Positions 19,291 through 27,519 of a DNA stretch of 41,914 nt are shown piece after piece; position 1 is the first letter of the stretch; each line of letters begins with the position of its first letter. A program made the position numbers and the translations under genes. Below the pieces are notes generated by a model. The model had not been told where the DNA came from, did no database searches, and was given only the letters and a program-made list of their open reading frames with translations. The stretch is from Clostridia bacterium UC5.1-2E3. Lineage in GTDB: Bacteria; Bacillota; Clostridia; Lachnospirales; Lachnospiraceae. The DNA is taken from contig BBZO01000030.1 of the NCBI GenBank assembly GCA_001304875.1, forward strand, positions 1-41,914, given 5' to 3'.

Positions 19291-20343
19291 TGGAAGAGAC
19301 AGAACGTGTGATTCTGGGGATTACCATGGGGGATCCGGCTGGCATCGGGCCGGAGATTACGGTGAAGGCGCTGGCGCAGCCGGGACTGTATGAAATATGC
19401 AGGCCGCTGGTGATTGGCGACGTGAAGATTATGGAAGAAGCCGCCCGGATTGCGGGACATCCGGAAATCCGTATTCATCCCGTCGCTTCACCGGACGGGG
19501 CGCTGTTTCGCCGGGGAACGATTGACGTACTGGATATGAAGCTTGTGGACGTGCGCCGGCTGGAACGGGGAAAGGTTTCGGCGATGGCAGGAGAGGCTGC
19601 GTTCCGTTATGTTGAGAAGGCAATCCGCCTGGCGATGGATCATGAGATTGACGGTACGGTGACCAATGCGATAAATAAGGAAGCGATTAATCTGGCGGGT
19701 CATCATTATTCCGGGCATACAGAGATTTATGCGGATATGACACAGACAAAAGAATACACCATGATGCTGGCGCATGAAAATCTGCGTGTCGTCCATGTCT
19801 CGACCCATGTTTCTGCGGGAGGCGTGTGACCGGGTCAAAAAGGCAAGGGTGCTTGAGGTGATTCGGATTGCCGACCAGGCATGCCGGGAATTGGGGATCG
19901 AACATCCCAGAATCGGCGTGGCGGGGCTGAATCCTCATAGCGGGGAAAATGGTATGTTTGGCAGAGAAGAGATCGACGAGATCCGGCCGGCCATAGAGGC
20001 GGCGAAGGCTGAAGGAATCTATGCGGACGGACCTGTGCCTCCGGATACGGTATTTTCCAAGGCGAGAGGAGGCTGGTATGACATTGTTGTGGCCATGTAC
20101 CATGATCAGGGGCATATTCCGCTGAAGGTAGTCGGGTTTGTCTACAATGAGGCAGAAGGAAAATGGGATACCGTAGCCGGTGTAAACATTACGCTGGGGC
20201 TTCCCATTGTGCGGGTGTCTGTGGATCATGGGACTGCATTTGATCAGGCCGGGTTGGGAACGGCCAATGAACGGAGTCTTGTGAATGCCATAAACTATGC
20301 CGCCAGGCTGGCATTGCAGAAGAAAAAACAAGAGAAAAAATAA
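19290..20343 (+). CDS. pdxA2: PdxA-family 4-phospho-acid dehydrogenase (D-threonate/erythronate type), one frame break
   Basis: The repaired reading is 351 residues. It opens ITMGDPAGIGPE, the PdxA signature. Metal-binding His residues are visible in SGHTE (about 143), STHVS (about 172) and YHDQGH (about 270). Near 19812 the frame moves as if two bases were lost, probably in the TTTCT stretch, after which LREACDRVKKARV continues. In vitamin B6 synthesis PdxA oxidises 4-phosphohydroxy-L-threonine, but PdxA2 members work beside DUF1537 kinases and yield dihydroxyacetone phosphate and CO2 from 4-phospho-D-threonate or erythronate. The neighbours favour PdxA2. I use ATG 19290, not the TTG one codon earlier. 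Confidence 0.9.
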
Positions 20344-20363
20344 TTTGGGAAGGGGAGTAGGAT

Positions 20364-21356
20364 GTGAAGAACAAATTTGTTATGACGCAGGCTGTCTGCT
20401 CCGAGGGGATGGAGCTTCTTAAAGAAAAAGCGGACGTTTTTGTGGCGGATGCTCCGGACCCGAATGCATATCTTGGGGAGATGCAGGAAGCGGACGCCTG
20501 ATTGTAAGGATTGCATCCTGTGACAGACATGTGATCGAAAACAGTCCCATGCTGAAGGTGATTGGCAGAACCGGGGTTGGCTATGACACGGTGGATGTTG
20601 CGGCGGCTACGGCGAGAGGGATCCCGGTAATTATCACGCCGGGGGCGAATAATCGCAGCGTGGCGGAGCATGCGGTAGCCATGATGTTTGCGCTCTCAAA
20701 AAATCTGATGGAGGCGCATGGTGAGCTGTGTGCCGGAAACTGGGAGATCCGGGGGGCGGGGAAAGCCTTTGAACTGGAAGGAAAGACCGTCGGTATCCTG
20801 GGCCTGGGGGCGATTGGAAGGGAAACCGCCCGGATCTGTGCAGGGATCGGCATGAAGCTGGCCGGATATGATCCTTTTATGACACGGGAGGCGGTAGAGT
20901 TGCTGGGTGCGTACTATTATGAAGATTATGAAGCACTTTTGAGTGACAGTGATATTGTGACGATTCATGTGCCTCTGACGGAAAATACGCGTGGGCTGAT
21001 TGGAGAAAAACAGCTTGCCATGATGAAGAAGGAGGCACTTCTCATCAACTGTAGCCGGGGCGGGATCATCGATGAGGCGGCGCTGGCAGCGGCTCTTAAA
21101 AATGGTGTGATCGCCGGCGCGGTACGGATGTCTTTGTAAATGAGCCGCCGAAACCAGAAGATCCGTTGCTTCATTGTCCGAATTTAATCGTCAGTCCTCA
21201 TTCGGCGGCGCAGACGAAAGAGGCGGTTATCAAAATGGCGCGCATGTGCATAACGGGATGCCTGGCTGTCCTGGATGGGAAAAATGGCCTTATGTCGCAG
21301 ATCCCGAAGTGTATGATCATCCCGTCTGGGAAGGAAAAAAATGGGCGGAAACTTAA
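20364..21356 (+). CDS. D-isomer-specific 2-hydroxyacid dehydrogenase (SerA-like), three frame breaks
   Basis: The repaired reading is 331 residues from a GTG at 20364, with GGGGAG upstream. One base is lost near 20498, 21121 and 21284. The substrate domain has TGVGYDTVDV. The NAD-binding fold has GLGAIGRE near residue 146. Catalytic residues are Arg in NCSRGG, Glu in NEPPKPED and His in SPHSAA. The C-terminus runs about 20 residues past the usual end with a Trp- and Asp-rich tail (DPEVYDHPVWEG). It would interconvert a D-2-hydroxyacid and a 2-oxoacid with NAD(P). In this operon it fits oxidation of a sugar acid or reduction of a 2-oxoacid, more than serine synthesis. Confidence 0.88.
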
Positions 21357-21375
21357 AATTGCAAATGGAGGTATT

Positions 21376-22410
21376 ATGATGAAAATGAAAACAATTACGA
21401 CGGTAGCTGTTGCGGGTATGATGGTATTTTCTTTGACTGCGTGCGGTTCGGGCGCTGGAACGGAAAAAACAGGGGATGCTTCGGGAAATCAAACGGCAGA
21501 AAGCGGTGCTGCGGCTGAAACAATTGATTTGAGCGTCGCATATGCGGATGCGGAAAATTCGGTTTTTGCCAAAGGAGCGGATGCCTTTGCGGAGAAATTG
21601 AGCGAACTTTCCGGAGGAACCATGACCTGTACCATGTATCCCAACGGTACTTTGGGGAGTATCAGCGAGGTGGCGGCCATGATTCAGCAGGGAACCTGTG
21701 ATGTGAGCCCGATTGTGACCTCTTCTCTTGTGGATTTCTGCCCCGAGTTAGGATTGTTTGATCTGCCGTTCCTTTTCACGGATTATGATGATGCGAGAAC
21801 AACAATTGAGGGAGAAATAGGAACCTATTTTTCTGAGCAGCTGGCATCTGCAGGCATGCATGTGGGAAGTTGGTTGACTATGGGATTCAGGGAAACGACA
21901 TCAAGCAAGCCGATTTCCACTGTGGCCGATTTTAAGGGACTTAAGATCCGGGTTCAGTCCAATGAAGTTCACCAGGCAATTTTCAATGCACTTGGCGCAG
22001 CTCCGACAGTTATCAATTTCTCAGAGCTTTATACGGCTATGGAACAGGGTACGGTAGATGCACAGGAGAATCCGTACGTAAATATTGCCAGCAATGCCTA
22101 TTTTGAGGTACAGGATTATCTGGTGGAGACGAATCACGTATTCCAGTTCGCCGCTATGCTGGTTTCTGACGAGACATATAATAGCCTGACGGACGAGCAG
22201 AAGGGCTGGGTGGACGAGGCTGCAGCCTATGCCGCTGATGTGGAATGGCAGGCGACCCGGGAAGACAATGAGGCTGCCAAACAGACATGTATCGATGCGG
22301 GTATGACGCTGGTAGAACTGGATCACGACGAGCTTCTGGCCGCAACCCAGAGTGTGTACGATACCTATGAGACGCAGTACGGCTCTCTGCTGGATGTAAT
22401 GGGGAAATAA
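21376..22410 (+). CDS. dctP: TRAP transporter solute-binding lipoprotein (DctP family)
   Basis: The 344-residue protein is an extracytoplasmic solute receptor tethered as a lipoprotein. The signal peptide ends in FSLTAC, with the lipobox Cys at residue 23, followed by a low-complexity Gly/Ala/Thr linker. The mature part shows the DctP-family region LKIRVQSNEVHQAIFNALGA and TAMEQGTVDAQENP in pieces; the conserved Arg of that first stretch usually holds the substrate carboxylate. The start is the ATG at 21376 after GGAGGT. It begins 19 bases after the dehydrogenase and two bases before dctQ. The ligand is probably an acid sugar or related carboxylate. Confidence 0.94.
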   Translation: MMKMKTITTVAVAGMMVFSLTACGSGAGTEKTGDASGNQTAESGAAAETIDLSVAYADAENSVFAKGADAFAEKLSELSGGTMTCTMYPNGTLGSISEVAAMIQQGTCDVSPIVTSSLVDFCPELGLFDLPFLFTDYDDARTTIEGEIGTYFSEQLASAGMHVGSWLTMGFRETTSSKPISTVADFKGLKIRVQSNEVHQAIFNALGAAPTVINFSELYTAMEQGTVDAQENPYVNIASNAYFEVQDYLVETNHVFQFAAMLVSDETYNSLTDEQKGWVDEAAAYAADVEWQATREDNEAAKQTCIDAGMTLVELDHDELLAATQSVYDTYETQYGSLLDVMGK

Positions 22411-22412
22411 AA

Positions 22413-22937
22413 ATGAAAAAATTATATGAGGTGCTTATAAAGATAAGCGACACAATATTTTTCTTTGAAAAGTGGCTGCTTCTGGCTGCGGTTGCCGTGG
22501 CGGTGGCGGTGAACTTCCTGAACGTCTGCCTGCGTTATCTGATGAACGCCGGGCTGGCATACTGTGAAATGCTCAGCATTGTCCTGTTCATGTTTATGGT
22601 GGTAATAGGAGGAAACATTGCGGTTAAGACAGACGGGGAAATTAAGATCGATGTGTTTCGCTTCAAAAATAAGAAGACGGACGCTGCATTTCGCATGATC
22701 GCAGACTGCATCGTGATCGCTGCAATTATTTTTGCTCTGATTGGATTGGGCGCTACGGTGGAGAGTGTGTCCAAACACCCGCAGCGCGTGACCCCGCTGC
22801 CGATCTATACCTACCATATTTATATTGTAATGGCGATAGGGTTTGCCATGATTCTGCTGGATCGAGTGATTATATTCCTGCGGCACATACTGGTTGCCTG
22901 CGGAGCTGAAATAGAGGGAGGTGCAAAAACCGTATGA
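22413..22937 (+). CDS. dctQ: TRAP transporter small membrane subunit (DctQ family)
   Basis: The 174-residue protein has four hydrophobic segments (about residues 17-37, 50-71, 91-112 and 130-155), the standard DctQ layout. It bridges the receptor and the large DctM channel. It starts two bases after dctP and overlaps dctM by four bases (ATGA), as is usual. The reading frame is intact. Confidence 0.92.
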   Translation: MKKLYEVLIKISDTIFFFEKWLLLAAVAVAVAVNFLNVCLRYLMNAGLAYCEMLSIVLFMFMVVIGGNIAVKTDGEIKIDVFRFKNKKTDAAFRMIADCIVIAAIIFALIGLGATVESVSKHPQRVTPLPIYTYHIYIVMAIGFAMILLDRVIIFLRHILVACGAEIEGGAKTV

Positions 22938-24214
22938 GTCCTATTGCAGTGCTCTTGATTTTGTTTTTTGTCACACTGTTTATCGGCGTGCCCTTTGCCT
23001 GGTCTCTGACCATCTCGTGTGTGGCGTCACTCTGCATGATGAGCGGGTATCCTTTAATGACAGTGGTACAGAAAATGTATAATGGCGGCGCAAAATACAC
23101 GCTGCTGGCTATCTTTTTCTTTATGCTTGCCGGTGCGATCATGCAGCATGGCGGGATTTCTTCGAGGCTGGTGAATTTTTCAAAAGCTTTGCTGGGGCAT
23201 ATAAGAGGAGGGCTTTCCATTGCAGTGCTTGGCGTATGCATGATGTTTGCGGCGCTCTCGGGTTCCTCCATCGCCACGACGGCAGCCATCGGAGGAATGA
23301 TGTATCCGGAGCTGGTGAAGGAAAAGTATCCCGAAGGGTATGCAGCGGCATTGCCGGTAGCCGGCGGCACACTGGGAATTGTTATTCCGCCGTCCATCGT
23401 ATTTGTGGTTTATGGCGCTACAACGGGGACATCTGTTTCGAAACTGTTGATGTCCGGAGTTATCCCGGGAGTTATGGCGGGAGTATTTATGTGTATTTAC
23501 GCTTATTTCTATGCAAGAAAACACAATATTCCCAAGTCAGATCGATTTGATATGAAGCGCCTTGCGGTCGCTTTCAAGGAATCGGTCTGGGCGCTGTTGA
23601 TGCCGATTATTATTCTGGGAGGAATCTATTCCGGACTTTTCACCCCTACGGAATCTGCGGCGGTAGCGGTTGTTTACGGACTGTTTGTGGCAGTTTTTGT
23701 CCACAGAGAAATGACACCGGATAAGCTGTTCAGAATTTCCATAGATGCGGTTAAGGGAACGGCAAATATCCTTCTGCTGATTATGGCAGCATCTATGTTT
23801 GGTTACGTGCTGACGGTGTATCAGTTTCCGGCCCTGTTTACGGAGCTGATGAGCACGTTCATCAGCGGGCGGATTACATTCCTGCTGTTCCTGAATATCC
23901 TGTTGATTATTCTGGGAATGCTTATGGATTCCGGCGCCATTATTCTGATTATTGCACCGCTGGTTTATCCCATGGCAGTGAGTTTTGGAATTGACCCGGT
24001 GCATCTTGGCTGTATTATTGTATTCAACCTGGCTGTCGGGCAGGCCACGCCGCCGTTTGGAAACTGCCTGTTTGCTGCAATTCCAGCGACGGGACAGGAT
24101 ATTCTGACGCTGGCCAAAAATGCGCTTCCTTTTATAGTCATCCTGTTTGCAACTGTTTTCCTGGTGTCCTATGTACCTGTTTTCTCCATGCTTCTACCCA
24201 GCATGATGAAATAG
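22934..24214 (+). CDS. dctM: TRAP transporter large permease subunit (DctM family)
   Basis: The 426-residue protein has about twelve hydrophobic segments, as expected for DctM, which moves substrate with Na+ or H+. Family features include the early ALSGSSIATTAAIGGMMYPE region near residue 105, the IPPSIVFVVYG segment near 152, and the FTPTESAAVAVVYG loop near 236. It ends 12 bases before the amidohydrolase with GGAGG between them. Coupling with dctP and dctQ makes a complete three-part TRAP system. Confidence 0.95.
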   Translation: MSPIAVLLILFFVTLFIGVPFAWSLTISCVASLCMMSGYPLMTVVQKMYNGGAKYTLLAIFFFMLAGAIMQHGGISSRLVNFSKALLGHIRGGLSIAVLGVCMMFAALSGSSIATTAAIGGMMYPELVKEKYPEGYAAALPVAGGTLGIVIPPSIVFVVYGATTGTSVSKLLMSGVIPGVMAGVFMCIYAYFYARKHNIPKSDRFDMKRLAVAFKESVWALLMPIIILGGIYSGLFTPTESAAVAVVYGLFVAVFVHREMTPDKLFRISIDAVKGTANILLLIMAASMFGYVLTVYQFPALFTELMSTFISGRITFLLFLNILLIILGMLMDSGAIILIIAPLVYPMAVSFGIDPVHLGCIIVFNLAVGQATPPFGNCLFAAIPATGQDILTLAKNALPFIVILFATVFLVSYVPVFSMLLPSMMK

Positions 24215-24226
24215 GAGGAAAAAGTA

Positions 24227-25381
24227 ATGTACGATTTTTGTTATAGAAACGGATTTGTGTTTGATCCGGAAACAGAATCATTTATTAAAAAAGATTTATA
24301 TGTGAAGGGTGGTTTTATTGCCGCTTCTGAGGAGGATTGGGAGGTGCGGACGGTCATTGACGCGGAGGGGAAATATGTAGTTCCCGGTCTCATTGATGAG
24401 CATTTGCATCTGGATCTGAATGGAAGCATGATTGGCGTGAACGGGGACACGGTCTGTGTCCCCAACGGAATCACGACAGCCTGTGACGGGGGAACCTGCG
24501 GGGCATCAAATTTTGCTCAGTTTTATAATTCCAATATTATTCGCTACGAGGCACATACCTATTCGTATCTGAATGTTTCCACATTTGGAAACAAGAGCCT
24601 GTGCATTCACGAGGAAGATCATGATCCTGCGGATTTTCGCGAGGATTTGATTGAAGAGAAGTTCAGAAAGTATCCGGATACTCTTCGGGGGCTGAAGGTG
24701 CGTATGTGCCGCGGGACACTGGGCGATCATGGAATGGCGCCGCTTTACAGGGCGCGGGAAATCAGCGGGGAACTCAAGAAAAAAGGGTATCACTGTCCTT
24801 TAGTGGTTCATTATGATAACCTGCCGGACAACGTTACGGTGGCGGAATTGTTTGATGCACTGCGTCCGGGAGATATTGTGGCTCATGTTTACCAGACCAA
24901 GGGGGAGACCATTTTTATGAAAGATGGCTCCATTCACCCGGCTGTGAGGCGGGCCCGCGAGAGGGGAGTGCTGATGGATGACTGTCACGGCCGGGTACAC
25001 TGGAGTATCCCACATCTGAAGATGGCAGTGAAGCAGGGATTTCTTCCTGATATTATCAGCAGTGACAGTGTTCGCATCAGCGAATATGTCCGTCCGGGAT
25101 TTTCACTTTTGTATGCAATGGCCATGCTCAGTGCAGCGGGAATGAAAACGGAGAAGATTCTAAAATGTGTGACTTTGAATCCGGCACGTGCGCTGGGAAT
25201 TGTGGAGAAAGCTGGGGCTTTGAAGGTGGGAATGCCGGCAGATGTGACGGTTTTGGATATCCGGGAAGAAGGCGGGACGCTGTCTGACTTCTGGGGGAAC
25301 ACTGTAGCGGCTGGAAAGCTGTTTGTGCCGTTGCTTACCATGATTGGAGGACGCGTGGCTTACCGGCAAATTTTCTTTTAG
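24227..25381 (+). CDS. Amidohydrolase-superfamily metalloenzyme (COG3964-like deacetylase/hydrolase)
   Basis: The 384-residue protein has the amidohydrolase barrel and flanking β-sandwich. Metal-binding candidates are the His pair in DEHLHLD (about 57-63), Lys in LKVRMC (about 158), His in VVHYDN (about 195) and VAHVYQ (about 219), and Asp in SSDSVR (about 279). The pattern resembles the family of EF0837 and Atu3266, described as deacetylases acting on N-acetyl-D-amino acid esters or similar groups, and often found beside sugar-acid aldolases. The reaction here is unknown; it may open a lactone or remove an acyl group. It is the last gene of the operon and a terminator follows directly. Confidence 0.85.
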   Translation: MYDFCYRNGFVFDPETESFIKKDLYVKGGFIAASEEDWEVRTVIDAEGKYVVPGLIDEHLHLDLNGSMIGVNGDTVCVPNGITTACDGGTCGASNFAQFYNSNIIRYEAHTYSYLNVSTFGNKSLCIHEEDHDPADFREDLIEEKFRKYPDTLRGLKVRMCRGTLGDHGMAPLYRAREISGELKKKGYHCPLVVHYDNLPDNVTVAELFDALRPGDIVAHVYQTKGETIFMKDGSIHPAVRRARERGVLMDDCHGRVHWSIPHLKMAVKQGFLPDIISSDSVRISEYVRPGFSLLYAMAMLSAAGMKTEKILKCVTLNPARALGIVEKAGALKVGMPADVTVLDIREEGGTLSDFWGNTVAAGKLFVPLLTMIGGRVAYRQIFF

Positions 25382-25390
25382 ATGAGGATG

Positions 25391-25445
25391 AAAAGCCTCC
25401 GGCGCAGGATTCTGAAAAAATCCGGATCCTAAACCAGAGGCTTTT
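25391..25445. terminator. Terminator between the acid-sugar operon and the convergent membrane-protein gene
   Basis: AAAAGCCTC pairs with GAGGCTTTT, with a second inner pairing (AGGAT/ATCCT). A-rich and T-rich flanks on both sides suggest it works in both directions. Confidence 0.8.
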
Positions 25446-25447
25446 CC

Positions 25448-25630
25448 TTATTTTTTCCCGTTTGAGTATCTGGCGGTGATTTTGTCCATTTTGGTTTTAA
25501 AAATCTCTTTCACCACCCGCCACCATACCATCAAAAGAAACACCGGAAACGTGACCAGAAAGAACCATTTCACCTTCCACCGCGCAAGTGTCCGTTCGAG
25601 CTTTTTAAACGTCTGCTTTATTTGTCTCAC
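25448..25630 (-). CDS. Small single-pass membrane protein, unknown function
   Basis: This 60-residue protein starts at GTG 25630, which overlaps the DUF4364 stop (GTGA), with GGGAGG at good spacing. A longer reading from 25708 would run inside the DUF4364 gene and is rejected. The middle is one hydrophobic segment, KWFFLVTFPVFLLMVWW, flanked by many Lys and Arg on both sides. No family was recognised. Coupling to DUF4364 suggests the two are made together. Confidence 0.7.
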   Translation of the reverse strand: MRQIKQTFKKLERTLARWKVKWFFLVTFPVFLLMVWWRVVKEIFKTKMDKITARYSNGKK

Positions 25631-26160
25631 TGACCATCGCCTCCCGTCATCAGCGTCCGCATCACGAAGGCGTAGATCTCCTGGCTGGTATCGCGCCAGT
25701 GGCTGCACATGGCCTCGGCCTGTTCCTTGTCGGGAACGGAGATGTCCAGCTTGATGAGCGGGGTCTTGCCCTCGCGCACCTCGCAGTGGACGATGTAGTC
25801 CTGGCTGGTGGATTTGTAAAAATCGGACACCAGGCCCACCTCGTTCCTCATGCGGAGCCGGTTCTCCTTCAGATACTCGTCGATGTCCTCGATGATGGCC
25901 GGGGAGATCTTTTTGCCGAAGAAGGAGAGGGTTTCCTCGCCCTCGCGGGTGATCTCGTAGCGGGTGCTGTTGTGGATGGTCTCGCTGCGCGCCAGTCCCG
26001 CCTCCAGAAGCTCGGTCAGTGCCTGCTGGAGCGTGAAATAGTCGGTGTATTCCCGGGACAGAAAAAAGTCGGAGATCTGCGCGTAGGTCAGCGGGAAATT
26101 TACCTGCTTTAACATATACAGATTCATCAGTTTATACAGGGTCATTGGTTCTGATAACAT
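25627..26160 (-). CDS. DUF4364 family winged-helix-like protein
   Basis: The 177-residue protein matches my memory of DUF4364, a family found across Clostridia. The N-terminal half looks like a winged helix of PadR/MarR type (LYMLKQVNFPLTYAQIS, then the wing segment STRYEITREGEETL). The C-terminal half is a β-rich domain (YIVHCEVREGKTPLIKLDI). It probably binds DNA, but a regulated target is not known. GGAGA precedes the ATG. It lies 20 bases after the malic enzyme gene on the same strand and so is probably cotranscribed. Confidence 0.82.
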   Translation of the reverse strand: MLSEPMTLYKLMNLYMLKQVNFPLTYAQISDFFLSREYTDYFTLQQALTELLEAGLARSETIHNSTRYEITREGEETLSFFGKKISPAIIEDIDEYLKENRLRMRNEVGLVSDFYKSTSQDYIVHCEVREGKTPLIKLDISVPDKEQAEAMCSHWRDTSQEIYAFVMRTLMTGGDGQ

Positions 26161-26179
26161 AAAAACGTCTCCATCTCAC

Positions 26180-27331
26180 TTATCGAATGTGGTCCATGAC
26201 GGCCTTGCTCACGACATCTGCAACCCTGGGATCGAAGGCCTCGGGCAGGATGTTGTCCTCGCCTAAATCCTTCTCGTCCACCAGGCCGGCGACGGCGTTG
26301 GCGGCAGCCAGCTTCATCTCCTCGGTGATGGCGGCGGCCCGTCCCTCAAGAGCGCCCTTGAAAATGCCGGGGAATACCACCACGTTGTTCACCTGGTTGG
26401 GGAAATCGGAGCGTCCGGTGCCCACAACCCTGGCGCCGGCAGCCTTAGCAATGTCAGGCATGATCTCCGGAACCGGGTTGGCCATGGCAAATAGAATCGC
26501 ATCGTGATTCATGGATGCCACCATGTCGGCGGTGACGATGCCGGGGGCGGAGACGCCCACGAAAATGTCCGCGCCCTTCATGGCGTCGGCCAGCGTGCCG
26601 GTCTGTCCTTCCAGGTTCGTGACCTCCATCATCTTTTCCTGCATCCAGTTGAGGCCCTCGGAGCCCTTCGCCAGGATGCCGCTCTTGTCGCACATGGTGA
26701 TGTGGGGGAACCCGTAGGTTAAGAGAAGCTTCGTGATGGCCACGCCTGCGGAGCCTGCGCCGTTTACCACCACGCGGCAGTCCTCCTTCTTCTTGCCCAC
26801 CACCTTTAAGGCGTTGATGATGCCGGCCAGCACCACGATGGCGGTGCCGTGCTGATCGTCATGGAAGACGGGGATATGTAACCGCTCCTTGAGCCGCTCC
26901 TCGATCTCGAAGCAGCGGGGGGCGGAGATGTCCTCTAAGTTGATGCCGCCAAAGGCCGGGGCGATGCGCACCACGGTCTCGATGATCTCCTCGGTGTCCT
27001 GGGTGTCCAGGCAGATGGGGAATGCGTTGACGCCGCCGAACTCCTTAAAGAGCACGGCCTTTCCCTCCATCACCGGCATGGCGGCCAGGGGGCCGATGTT
27101 TCCAAGGCCTAAGACGGCGCTGCCGTCGGAGACCACGGCCACGGTGTTGGCCTTTATGGTGTATGTGTAAGCCGCCTCCGGATCCTTCGCGATCACCTTG
27201 CAGGGCTCGGCGACGCCGGGGGTGTAGGCTAAGGCAAGATCCTCTCTTGTGCGCACGGCAGACTTGGCCTCCGTGGTCAGCTTGCCGTTCCATTCCTCGT
27301 GAAGCTTAAGCGCTTTTTCGTTCATTGTCAT
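26180..27331 (-). CDS. NAD(P)-dependent malic enzyme
   Basis: The 383-residue protein converts malate to pyruvate and CO2 with reduction of NAD(P). It is the short bacterial type. Visible motifs are the N-terminal AYTPGVAEPC, the metal and substrate site FHDDQHGTA, and a Rossmann site NGAGSAGVA. I chose the ATG at 27331, which has AAGGTGG eight bases upstream; a GTG at 27352 and an ATG at 27325 are alternatives. A promoter lies at 27370-27398. The frame is intact. Confidence 0.95.
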   Translation of the reverse strand: MTMNEKALKLHEEWNGKLTTEAKSAVRTREDLALAYTPGVAEPCKVIAKDPEAAYTYTIKANTVAVVSDGSAVLGLGNIGPLAAMPVMEGKAVLFKEFGGVNAFPICLDTQDTEEIIETVVRIAPAFGGINLEDISAPRCFEIEERLKERLHIPVFHDDQHGTAIVVLAGIINALKVVGKKKEDCRVVVNGAGSAGVAITKLLLTYGFPHITMCDKSGILAKGSEGLNWMQEKMMEVTNLEGQTGTLADAMKGADIFVGVSAPGIVTADMVASMNHDAILFAMANPVPEIMPDIAKAAGARVVGTGRSDFPNQVNNVVVFPGIFKGALEGRAAAITEEMKLAAANAVAGLVDEKDLGEDNILPEAFDPRVADVVSKAVMDHIR

Positions 27332-27369
27332 GGTTTTATCCACCTTTTTCACAGATTTCTTACCGTATT

Positions 27370-27398
27370 ATCATAACAATTTTGCGCCGTGAAATCAA
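27370..27398 (-). promoter_or_regulatory. Promoter for the malic enzyme gene
   Basis: On the minus strand TTGATT (27398-27393) and TATGAT (27375-27370) are 17 bases apart, about 39 bases before the chosen start. Confidence 0.6.
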
Positions 27399-27472
27399 GG
27401 CATTCCGCAACATATTGCCCCGGCCGGTCAGAAATTGTCGAAATATGTAGTGTATTTGTCGATGATTTATGA

Positions 27473-27478
27473 TATACT
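27473..27478 (+). promoter_or_regulatory. Probable -10 element for the DUF5717 operon
   Basis: TATACT preceded by TGA makes an extended -10, 41 bases before the DUF5717 start. TTGTCGA occurs twice just upstream (about 27435 and 27455). A proper -35 is not clear. Confidence 0.45.
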
Positions 27479-27519
27479 TTAGTGAGGTTATTCTACGAAA
27501 CGTACAAACGGGTGGTGCT

